Shown here: piece by piece, positions 1 to 12,600 of the stretch
Layout: every line of letters begins with the position of its first letter
Numbering within the stretch: position 1 is the first letter of the stretch
DNA from: Henricia sp. BOLD:AAB3569
Lineage: Eukaryota; Echinodermata; Asteroidea; Spinulosida; Echinasteridae
Direction: 5' to 3'
Assembly: GCA_037783545.1 (NCBI GenBank)
Contig: JBBELK010000387.1
Location: 2,777,501-2,841,500 of the forward strand
Length of the DNA stretch: 64,000 bases
Made by a program: the position numbers and the translations under genes
Notes under the pieces: model-generated
What the model was told of the DNA's origin: nothing
The model's input: only the letters and a program-made list of their open reading frames with translations
Databases searched by the model: none

Positions 1-1
1 C

Positions 2-679
2 AATCAACACGAAATCCTGGACGAGGAAGAAATAAAATTCCTCCAAGCTGTCGAGTTTGGGGATTTACCAACAACTCGGACCATGTTGGAAAGACCAGAC
101 ACCGTGGCACGGCTTCTGAAATGCACAGACTACAAGGATCGGACGTGCTTGGAGATAGCTACTGAGAACGAACACTTTGATATAGTCGAGCATCTGATAC
201 GAGCTTGCGGACGGCAGTTATCTATCCAAGCCATCCATGAATCATTGATGGTGGCCATCAGTAAAGGGTACTTGAGGATCACCCAGACCCTACTCACGCA
301 TCCAATGTTCCAGAAGAGCAAGGATAAGTTCCGTTTGGGAAGCTTAACCAACTACTTCCAGCCCAAGAACAACTCCAAATTTGACCAGGACATAAGCCCT
401 ATCATGCTGGCGGCGCATTGTAATGAGATCGACATCATAAGATTGTTGCTTCGGCGAAATGACACGATTAAGAAGCCTCATCACACATTGTGCGAGTGTA
501 CGTCTTGTTACAATAAGAGACTATTTGATCCTTTGAAGCATTCCATAGCAGGCATCCATGCATATCGTGCCTTGGCCAGTCCGGCTTATATCTCACTAAC
601 TAGTCAGGACCCGATACTCACGGCGTTTCTACTCAGCAATGAACTCATGCAACTCTCAAGAATTGAGAAGGAATTTCAG
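2..679 (+). CDS. TRPC: TRPC exon (first in window): ankyrin region and zinc motif
   Basis: The frame is open from base 2 with no start at the window edge; residues before the first Met (codon at 83) already match the TRPC N-terminal ankyrin region, so the exon or an earlier one begins outside. It encodes residues 1-226, including the His-Cys-Cys-Cys zinc site at 479-508 and the conserved ASPAY and SNEL stretches. It ends at GTAAAT in phase 0. Confidence 0.94.
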
Positions 680-3600
680 GTAAATATCTTGTTTTTGGTT
701 CTGAAAACTTAGTCTAGTAGGTATAGACACTCGGGCTCATGACCGAAGGGTTATAAGTTCGAGCCTTACTAGTGTCAGCGTGTTTGTGTCCGTGGGCAAG
801 ACACTTAATCTCAATTGACTCGTCAACCCAAGCGATGAGCTGTTAGGAGGTATGCCACAATCTAACTGCTGATAGGGTTGTGCGCCTTGGGCAGGCAGCC
901 ACCTAGTTGAAGCGAAATTGTTCAGGTGATACCCTGATGGCAGCGGTAATAATGGCAACAGTGCCAGGAGTATACCCTGTAGGGGGAATGCCACAATCTA
1001 ACTGCTGATAGGGTTGTGCGCCTTGGCCAGGCAGCCACCTAGTTGAAGCGAGATGGTTCTGTTGATTCCCTGATGGCAGCGGTAATAATGGCAACAGTGC
1101 CATATGTACCCTGTAGGGGGAATGCCACAATCTAAGCGCTGGTATAGGGTTGTGCGCCTTGGCCAGGCAGCCACCTAGTTGAAGTGAACTGGTTCTGGTG
1201 ATACCCTGATGACGGCGGTAATAATGGCAACAGCGCCAGGAGTATCTTGCAGAATAGACATGTGCACTGTTCAATAATCCCACGTTGTCAATATCATACA
1301 GGATAACGTCTTCATCTCATTTAGGAGTGCCTAAATTTTATGTCCACGCTCATAGTATGAAAAAGGAACTGAAATCGTCATAATATCAGACATTTTGACA
1401 GTCCAAAGCGTAATATTACTAAATCCACCATGCGCTGCTTAATTGTACTGATTCATTCCTAGCTAGAGCAGCAAATTGCCAATGTTATTTGACACTATAC
1501 ACTTGCACGATAATTCATTGCAGGTCCATTTTATTATTGTGATGACTTAATTTTACTTCATGTTGACATGAAAAAATCGGACGCAAGGTGTTGAATGCAA
1601 TGTATACTACTGTCCAGAATGGTACCATTCTGTAGGAATTTTTAAAAAAATGATGGAGCGCGCTTAATTATTTTTATTTACATGTCACGAAAGGCTCTAC
1701 CAATTTTTCTTTTTTCAATTTTTCTTTTTTAAAAGCCTCATCTGATAATGAGATGGCATAATTACCTTTAAAGGCACAGGCTCGTCAGCATTGCGCGCGC
1801 GCCAAATTCGTGCCACGAAATACGCAGCTCCATAGCAAAGGCATGGAGCTGCGTATTTCGTGGCTCGAATTTGGCGCGCGCGCATTGCTGACGAGCCTGT
1901 GCCTTTAAACACAAGTACCTGAACGTAAGACCGAGGAATATAGATATTTAATTGGTTAATGTTCATGTTTGTTAGAAACATGTGATCATTAGATGTATAG
2001 ACAAGGCCATCGGCCTACTACGCCACGCCACTCTCTATAACCGTTTATTGTTTCCTTGTAATGGGCAGAATAGCACGTACGGTATCGTGATAAAAATTAC
2101 CAGCAACAACAACATCGTGACGTACACATGGGCGTCACTTGTCAAGTCTTGATGCTAGGATGAAAACGGCCAAAATGCATCGAGACTGCATCGACCTATT
2201 TTGTTAAATGAATTATTGCTCGCATACGAATGCATTTTAAATGCAGCAATAACGTACGTATTACCACCAGCGAATATACATCAGGCACATATACAATGGC
2301 CTGGCACATAAATTATACAATGGCCTGGAACATAAATTAAAGCCACATAAATTAAAGCCATTGTACTAATTGCGGATTTCTTTTTGGTGTAAATTATTGT
2401 CAGTTAAATGCTAAAAAATACGCGCGCGCGCTCAATATTTTTAAAAACCACTGTCAACGGAAGGTATATGTACAGTTTTTTGATAAAGTATAGTGTGCAG
2501 AAGAAAAAAAAATAGGACGTGGGCTTCGCACAGTTTCTAGAAAGCACGGACACAATTGTTTTCTCGGAACGTAGATGAGGTACTAAGCTGACTTATACCA
2601 AGGTTGGTTTTTATCATACACATCCTCAATCACTGCACATAAAAATAACATCGTTTAAACAGTTTTTAATCCTTTAAAATCTAAGTTGTGGTCCACTGCG
2701 CGTGTATACCGAACATAAGTAGTATCCACCTTTTAATAACATTGCAATCGATTCCACTGCTCATAGTTGAAGGTCGAGTTTGAAGGCGTAATGGTAGGCT
2801 AGCTGGCAGGGACAATAATGTAGTACGTGAGAAAAGCTTACCACGTCAACTTGCGCTAACCTTGGATGTCTTTTTTTTTCAAGAGGATTTAAAGGCCCTG
2901 TAGATGATCTGTTTTTGAGCGATTCTGCGAATAAAACCATTATTAATCAAAAGAAAGACATCAACAAACTCATCCGAAGAAATTTCAGCTTTGTCAAACG
3001 TTTAAAAAAACCATGAAAATCCATATGCATTTTCCTGGCCTTGGCGGGGCGTTTCAAATATTCGTTCTCAGTTGATCGGGTACTATATGTGGCTTGCGTC
3101 ATGCACTCTGTGGCGCACAAACTGCGTGTGCGCGCGATCCATAAAAATGCATCGCGTTGGAACACGCACACAGAGTACACAGCGCCCATGCATTTTGGAC
3201 CGCGTAGATGCGAACCAAAAATAAGTAAATCGTTTGCAAACGATCTAAATAATTTCATCTTTACGGATTATTTTCTGGTAAAATTATAACATTTTGAGCG
3301 AAAACCTTTCATTGGATAGTTGCTACACTCTAAAAACAGATTGGTTGAATTCAACCAATTGGTTGGTAGATATGTGTCCAACCAATATATTGGTTAAAAT
3401 AACCAATCATATTGGTTATTTTGACCAATCATATTGGTTAAAATGACCAATCCATATTGGTTAACCAATACGGATTGGTCATTTTAACCAATATGATTGG
3501 TTATTTTAACCAATATGACTGGTTATTTTAACCAATATATTGGTTGGACACATATCTACCAACCAATTGGTTGAATTCAACCAATCTGTTTTTAGAGTGT

Positions 3601-6600
3601 AATAATTCAATCTTTACTTTCAGAACTTTTCCCCTGTAAACTCGTCGATTACTTTTTGGGGTCATTGCAAATGATCCACTGGGCCTTTAAGTGCCACGAA
3701 AATGCACCTGAGAAACCACTGTACGTCTTTAATGTACAAACAGCGGATATGGTGTGAGCAGATCATACTTTGTCGATTAAAGGAGCGTGACCAGATTTTT
3801 TCCCAAAAAATTGATTTCTTTCTAACCTAACAATCATACAAATTACCCACTCCCCTCCCCCAAACAAAATTATCCATGGGAAGAAAACAGGAAATTTGCA
3901 ATCCCCAATTCTCTTCCTCAGAATATTTACAAGGATCTTGCGAAACAGTGCAAGACGTACGCCTCTGATTTGTTGGAAATGTGCCAAAACTCCCAAGAGG
4001 TCCGAACTATTTTGAACCAGCGAGGTAACTTCATGGATGGTTTTGCCCCTTCCGATTTCGAAGAGCAGATTGATGGTGACCTGGTGCTTGAGACGGAGAC
4101 TAACTCAAGCGAGCTTGCGAGATTGCGACTTGCCATCAAGTATTACCAGAAACAGGTAAGGTTTCGCTTTATTTTCCTATTATCCAAGAAACAATATACG
4201 ACCAATCAAATGGCAAATGGGAAATCTGGGCCATTTATATTTAACGTCGGCAACATAATTAATTTTGATGATAAACTTTGCAACAAATCCGGCTGCGCCA
4301 TATTTGAACTTATAACCAGTTAACGCTGGGATTATTTCAAACATTGCTGTACGTAGGCGCGGGTTTATTTTTAGTTGAAGCATGGAGGAAGAAAAACAAC
4401 TGAACTCATTAACCATGCGCGGTAAAGTATCGTTGTTATGTCGATACACCATCGTTGTACACCCCAATGTCACTTTGTTATAAAGTGTTTTGCCCATTTT
4501 CCTCGCCAATTACTGCGAGTGTATAGACGTTAAAAGCAGTAACGATTGAATTTCCCATAAACGTGTTAACAAGTCCTCCGCTACACCCATGCGGAAATCT
4601 TGGCGTGTTTAAACGTCCTCAGGCGTCAAGTGGTTAATGGGAGGGTGACGTCAACCATACAGCACTTGGGTGGATGACGTTGAAGCCTTGCCTCCCGACT
4701 CCAACAATGAAACGTGATAGAGGCGCGTCGTTTTATCATGTTACGTGACACCTTTTAATGTCCCCATTACTGTAATTGATGTGTGGCCCATCAATGACGC
4801 CAATTTGATACCTTCATTACAGTTCGTAGCCCATCCGCACTGCCAGCACCAGCTCGCGACCATGTGGTATGAAGGATTCCCGGGCTGGAGGCAAAGTGGT
4901 TTTCTCTACAAGGTCCTGTTCATCCTTCTAATTCCGCTCTGTCTGCCGTTCCTAGCTGTTATCTACTTGGTAGCACCTAATGCCAAGGTACGGTATGCAC
5001 CCTCTTATGTTATACCTGGTATCGCCATATAATGTGCTATGGCGCCATCATTACCAATTTAATTGGAGAAATGAATGTTGGCGTAACCGAAATTTTGCAG
5101 CTTTCATCAGCTGGTTTAGGCCGTTGACTCGCAAGACTCGGGTGAAAACTTGGTGTTGCGGATTCCATCGATATATACCAGTCGTGGTACCGGTGCCCTT
5201 AAGCAAGGTATTTAACCACAATAGCTCCATCCTTTAAGAGGAATGTAAAGTCATTGGTCCAGTGTGTTGTATAACGCACTTAAAAGATCCCAAATCATTC
5301 TTTCGTAAAGAGTTAGGGGATTCCCCGTTGTCTCCGGCCGTCGGCTGCCAATGGCGCCACCCACCTATGTATCTAAATGTTTAGGTGGAAGACGCTTGTA
5401 AGCTTCATGCAATTCAGCCTACGGGCTGCGAATTGAAGTTTCAGAACCCCGTTGAAAAATATACAAATGTATTTAAAACGTTTTAGTAAGTACGCACCAT
5501 GTGCTTATAAAATAAAGCTACAATTTCATCAGATGCCACCTTAAAGGTCTTTGAAGAATTAAAATTTGTTATCGATAAAATATTTTTCCTCGCAAGGACC
5601 CCCTAGCCTCTAGATATTTTTAAAATGCATGCTTCTTATCCCACCAATGTCTTTTGACAAATTGATATATTTTTCGTTTTGTATCTATCTTTAAGTGGAG
5701 TCGCCTTGTCAGCACCCCTTTGGTGAAGTTTATCACTCACACAGCCAGCTACCTCGTATTCCTAACGTTCATCTTCCTGGAGTCCACATTGGTGGAAACC
5801 TATGAGAGTCAAGGAAATATACACAACGCTGAAAGATTCCGCGGTTCCACAAACAAAATCATGTACTCGGACCCAAGCGGAGCTTGCTCACAAATATTTA
5901 ACTTTACCAGCATCGCCAATGGAACATTCCCTGTGCGTTTTTCTGCGGTTACCATCTTCGAGTGGGTCATTATATTGTTTATTGCAGGTAAGTTACTGTT
6001 CTAGATGAATCTGATAATGCATAGTTCCGAGATTGCCCAGTTAACCCCGCCCCTTAGATACTGTTGCTATGTGCTCACAAGCCATCGCAACAAATACGGC
6101 GACACAACGTACAAAGCAACGGGACTCGGCATGGAAAGCACAGATTCATTGGAGAAAACTCAAAGGTATTTATGTTTTAGGGTCGACAGTTACCGTAGCA
6201 CACACTGAGCAAAGGGCTAGTAATGCAGGGATGACATATATTCAAAAAAAATGCGTTTTCCTACCTTTGAACAGCGAATCGCCCAACATTGAATCCAAAA
6301 TTCACCCGGTCACTGGCGCATACATTAAACATACAAATTGTATGGGCAGAAAATCGCGTGATTGTTTGTGATGATTGCATCACTTTGACCTATGTGGGCG
6401 CCGTCTGCTAGCTCTGTTGTGATTGGTCGCCGGGTTCGGCTTGATTGACAGGTCGGAACTATGCATTAATATCTCTGTATTATTTTGGTGTGACATTTTT
6501 AGTACCAAAATGGCATTATGTTCGATGTTGTTTGGCTTCTAGTATGACAAAGAACATTTTTAGTTTGGGGGTTTATTTTCCCCTTTAAAGGAGGTGTCCA

Positions 6601-9600
6601 GATAACATTTTTGATCACCCCCCCCCCCCCCCCCCCTCTATTTTTCCCATGGGTGTTGAGATTTTGATACCATATCATTTGGCACATTTTTCTCATTACC
6701 ATTCTGAAATTTCGCGCTCTCATTCCGTATATTTTCAAGGATGTCGTAAAAAAACAAAAACATTTTATCTGGTTCCATAACGTAGTGCACTGCAGTGATT
6801 ACACCAACCTTTTTGCTTTCACATCCATGGAGATTGCAAATGTCCTGTTTTCTTCCCATGGATAGTATATTTTATATGATTGTTAGGTTAGAATCCGAAC
6901 ACGCTCCTTTAAACCAAATTATCTTTATATCCTTCGCAATTTACATGATGCCATTATTCTCCGTAACTCACACGTTTATAATCCAAACTTAATTGCAGAC
7001 CTCAAAAGCCTGTTGCATGTATACGGACGTTTCAATGCCAGATTAAATTAACTGGAAGAATTCTCAAATCAAGTTCTCAGTGTTTCATCGTTTACATTGC
7101 CTCATTGTCCTGTACTCGCTTGTCAAATAGGAATATGTGAAGTATATTAAAAACTTAATTATTTCGAAAAACAATTGAACAAAAAACGAAAAACATATTT
7201 TCGAACGTAAAGATAATACATGACTGTACACTATAAGTTAGGTGTTTTAATATGTTGTGTTTTTTATAATTTTTTCAAATGACTGTTTTCACCTTTTCCT
7301 GTGACAAGGTGTGTCTGTCATGCAGATACAATTGTCTATAATCATATACAAAATCATTCAAGCGGAATACATACCCTCAATAATATATCTTCATACACCC
7401 CACAATACCGGTGTATAGGCCTAACTGGTGTATAACTAGTATACTCTCAGTTTAGAGGAGAAAATAAAATTTCTAGAAATTATATTTTGTTTCTTCTATA
7501 ATTTTTGTTTTTTGCTGGTATCCTGCAGGTACGCTGTGGGGAGAGATCAAACAGATGTATGAAGAAGGTTACCGGCGATATTTGGCCTCCGTTTGGAACT
7601 GGCTGGACATTGCCATGTTGAACTTCTACATGACATGTTTTGCACTGAAGCTCTGTAGTTATAGCAAGTCGAGTTTTGCCATTGACTTCTTCGTAAATAC
7701 ACCAACTGCTTGTGATATGGTACTGAGACACGACCCGGATGCTGTTCAGATGTATTATTATGTTATAGGAGGTGAGAACTGTAGCGTTAAGCCGTCCGTA
7801 CACCTTGCATTTCGTCCGTGATCCGATCACGATAGCGCATGTTGTGCAGTCGCATCACAAGGTGTACGGGTTTGGCGATGCGTTCCGATGGTGATGTGGT
7901 CACGATTTTGTGTACGAGTCCGTCGCAACGCAATCGCAGAATTTCGAGCATGCTCGATATTTGGCTTGTCTGTGCAATCGCAACGGAGTCGGAACGCAAG
8001 GTGTGCGGCCGGCTAGTACTAGTGTTTTTCCTCTTTAACCCTTAACACAAATCTCAAAATCCGTTTTTACAAAGATTTTGGGTGACTATTCTCAAATTTC
8101 AGCCAAAGTTTCAATTCCGCCGTACTGTATTTCTTTAAAAATTTGCGTATTCTTAAGTGATCTCTGGGAGGGGTGGTTATCTCATTAAAGGGTTTATCCC
8201 TCTCCATGGCTTGCCAAGCTCACGTGATAGCCAATCCCAATCAGTGGGGAACAACTGCAGACCGTGTTTCAAGGCCACCAGTTGGCTTCATAGCTCAATT
8301 AATAGGGTGTCTGCACATTTAGCAGAAGGTCTGTGGTTCAAATCCCGGTGGAGCCAAGTTGCTTTTCGCTGCATCCAGATTTCCGGCCCAAACTCATGGA
8401 CATTAATTTGTCCACATTTGTATCGAATTTATTCACCCTGGCGTTCCCTGCAGTGGGTCATATAATCCCTAAAAAATAATAATTTATTCATACTAAAAAT
8501 TTGCATGTCATGCAACGAGAAACTCGCGTGTTTCTATATACAGCAGGTGTCGCCATTAAACGCTTTTTGGCGGTGCGACGTGCATCACCAAAAAATCGTT
8601 TAAAACCGTTTCTACTGGTTGAAAAACGGTGCCAAAGCGTTTTCGAAACGGTAATCGTTCCCGCAGTAGAACCCCCTATAAATAAGCTTGGGTATACGAT
8701 ATTCTCGGTTATCGCAATATATATCGCAATATATATTATCGCAATACATTTTACCACATCGCGATAATATCGCATATTGCGATTTTTTTTTAAATATCGC
8801 AATACCGCAAAACACAGACTTATTATCTTTATTCCATTTCAGATCGCCACTTTTGGAACGACGACGATCCTATTTTACTGGCCGAAGCATTATTTGCCAT
8901 CGCCAACGTCCTCAGCTTCAGTCGTATGTCCTACGTACTCCCAGTTAGCGAATTCTTGGGACCTCTGCAGATATCGCTGGGTCGCATGCTCGGCGACATC
9001 GTGCGATTTGGTGTTGTGTTTGGCGTGGTGTTTATGGCATTCTTCTGCTCATTGTATAATCTGTACTGGTCCTATGGAGCTGACAATAAAGTGAATAAGG
9101 TCGACGGTTGTGATATTAAGGAATCTGGGTTCGGGTTTGGCTCGTGAGTACAAATCGCCATCAAATTGGCAAACCTTTTTACACGATGTTTAAAAATGTT
9201 TACCTAGTAGCCCTTACCGATACACTAAAGTCGATTGTTGTGCGTTTTCTACGTTTCTTGTCAACAATTTTCATTACTGAAGACTCTTAAACGGCAAACC
9301 AAAAAAACACCTTTTCCAAATCGCAAGATTAGCGAAGGTATTTTGAATGACAAACCTGGAGTGGATTGCAATATAATCGTCTTAAGTCTAAGACACGTCA
9401 TATGTCCTAACTGAATTTAGGGGTCCTAAGTCTTATGTATCTCAAGATAACATTTATGATACATACATTTTTATTGCAAAAATGTCTCAGTTAAGACGTC
9501 TTAGCAGTTAAGATATCTTAACTTTCTTTATTGCAATTAATCCACCCCTGCTTGTTTCTTTGGTTTAGTTTTCATGACACGTTTCTGACGCTGTTTTGGG

Positions 9601-12600
9601 CACTCTTTGGCCTGGCACAACCGGAAAATCCCAACATCCCTAACAGTACAGACTACGGCGAAGGCCATCAACTAACCAGCTTCGTGGGCACCATGCTTTT
9701 TATCGTGTATTTCATCGTTATGGGCCTCGTTATGCTCAACATGCTGATCGCTATGATGAGCAATTCATTTCAGGAGATTGAGGTGAGGTTTCAGTATTTT
9801 CTTTCATTTCCATCATTCCTTAAATTTAAATTGCACAAAAATTGTTACAAACGGCGTTATATCCATGTGTGATTGAGGATGTGTATGATAAAAACCAACC
9901 TGTGTATAAGTCATGATCTCAGTACCTCATCTACGTTCCGTAATTGTGCGTTACTTAAACTTAATTTCAAGAAACTAAGTGATTAAAATCTTCATGGAAC
10001 CAAACAATATTGTCTCAATTGTGGAAAGAATCTAAGATTGAAAACTGAACTTCATTACTAATTTTATTTAAAACTGAACTTCAATTTATTGAGAATCACG
10101 AAAGGTCTAAATTATTCTCAGATCTGTTAACTGACTTGTTACACTAACATGATTTGTAAAGGGAGTTGATGAACTAACATGAGATGTTAACACTAAAATA
10201 AACACCACGTTAACATAGATTCCGATTCAATTAACACGTATAACACCAGGGTTATAGTCGAGTCCATCACAAGTCCTCGCCTTCACAAGTCTACCTCAAG
10301 TCCCTGGGTCTTAATTCAAGTCACAAGCTATTCAAATGAACTCAAACAAAGGCATTCTTATGTGCGTGTTCATCATTTGCTTCTTGTTACTGGACTTATG
10401 ACAGACTTGTGCAGGACTTGTGATTTTATCGGCTATGGACATGTGATAAGACTTGTGATGGACTCGACTACAACCCTGTAACACATGACAAGAGAACACA
10501 TTTACTTGCTTCCTTCAACAGAGTGATCAAGACGTTGAGTGGAAGTTTGCCCGATCTCAGCTCTGGCTGTCGTATTTTGAGAAAGGAGCGACGCTACCAA
10601 TCCCGTTCAATCTTATCCCGAGCCCCAAGAGCATCTACTACGTGTATAAATGGATCCGCCGGCAGATTATAAAGTACAAGGAAAGAAAACAGAACGGAGG
10701 GTCGAGACCATCGGTGCCAATGAAAGAGCGAGTGAGTACGAATTGAAACCCAACACGATTCTGAAGTTTCTTATTACTCCTTGGAGCTTTTTGGAAATTC
10801 TAAGTAATGTTCCTTGTCAAGGTCAATAACAACAGTTATCTAATGGCCACCCTCACTGAACACAAGATTTGAAAGAGGATGAGTCAAGCCTAAGTACATG
10901 CCTATCAATTGAGGGTGTGTTTGCAGAAACTTGAATTTCGCCGAGTTGAACATGAAAGAAATATACAGGGCGGTTTGGGCACTTTGAGGAGAAAGCTGCA
11001 GGGTGGTTTGGGGCGCCTGAGGACTAACGGGTACCACGAACAACATTTAACCCCAGAAAACCAATTCACATCGACCTTTTTGCAGAAACAAATCCCAATG
11101 GCACGAACTTTTCACTTTTAATATACACTCCTTTACTTTTCGCTCTATTTTATTGCAGCGAAACGGCGTGTTTAACATAATGAATCACTCACAGCTGACG
11201 AGGACTGAAAGCGTTCACGAGGTAAGACTACATCAGAATAGGGTTAGAGATTAAGACCGAAATTTCGGCTTTGAGTTTGCGATCCGTAACCCGACAGTAA
11301 ATCAATCGATCCTCCATTTTCAGCTGAACATCTAACTGATGAAACATTATTTTGTAATCTGTAAAGTTACAAATGCAAGCTATGGACATAATTTATGTGC
11401 TTACCAAACCGGCGTTCATGAACAATTAACATAAAGAATATTTTTCATACAGTACTTCTTTTCATATACTTTTTTTACTAACTCTTACCTATAACACTGT
11501 TCCGTAAATGTGCCTCTCTATAAATACATTTTCTATATTTTTACGAAAATAATTGTTTGTTGACAGAGCACAATGAAGGGCGTGGTCAAGAGGTATTTAT
11601 TCAAACTCCATCGGGAAAAGGAGAACGACGAGGTCAATGAAGGTGAGCAATTTATAAATATGTCTATAGAATGCGTTTAAAAAAAGCGTGCTCAGATTTT
11701 TTTCAGAAAATGGATTTCGTTTTAACCTATAACAATTATATAAAATACCTTCCCAAAATACTGTCCATGGGAAGAAATCAGGAAATTTGCAATCTCCAAT
11801 TTGGATGTGGAAGCAAAAAGGTTGGTGTAATCACTGCACTGCTTTATGGAACCAGATAAGTTAATTTACAAAACTGTTTTGGTTTTTGACGATATCCTTG
11901 AAAATATACGGATTAAGAGCGTGAAATGTTAGAATGGTAATGAGAAAAATATGATATATGATATGGTATCAAAATCTCATCACCCATGGAAAAAATGGGG
12001 GCGTCAAAAATGTGATCTGGTGCGCTCCTTTAAAGATAGATTACAGGATTGGAAAACTGTTACAAACGGTGTTATCTCCATGTGTCATTGAGGATGTGTA
12101 TGATAAAAACCAACCTGAGTATAAGTCAGCTCAGTACCTCATCTAGGCCTACGTTCCGAGAAAACAATGAAAAACTGTGTCCATGATTTCCAAAAATTGT
12201 GCGAAGCCACCACGATCCTATTCAAGCTGGTTCCCCGGCTATAGTGCACAGACTATATGGTAGTCAGGGGGCTAGTTTCGTTTACCTTTTTAATAAATGT
12301 GTGTGCACACGCATTTTATAAAAATTTATGTTCAGGTGTCGTTTTCTTACACAAAGATATCATCTTGGGCAGAATCATTGCATTGGACAGTTAGAACCAC
12401 TTATATCTTCCGTTTAGGTCTTTCCGGAGAAATGGTTAATTAGAATGTAGGACATTGATAATTCTACAATAACGACACCATGTTGATATCACTGTTAAAA
12501 GAAAATAACCTGTTTTCTGTATCAGGTGAACTTGACGAGATAAAAAACGACATCTCCAGTCTTCGCTTCGAGCTGATGGAGCAGCTTCGGAAAGAACCAA

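Noticed and set aside
737..1283. Two overlapping - strand frames of 85 and 126 codons
   Set aside because: Pro/Leu-rich translations follow the 135-bp tandem units; no family similarity.
6617..6638. Poly-C run as a regulatory motif
   Set aside because: It lies inside a family 4 element and is most simply a slippage tract.
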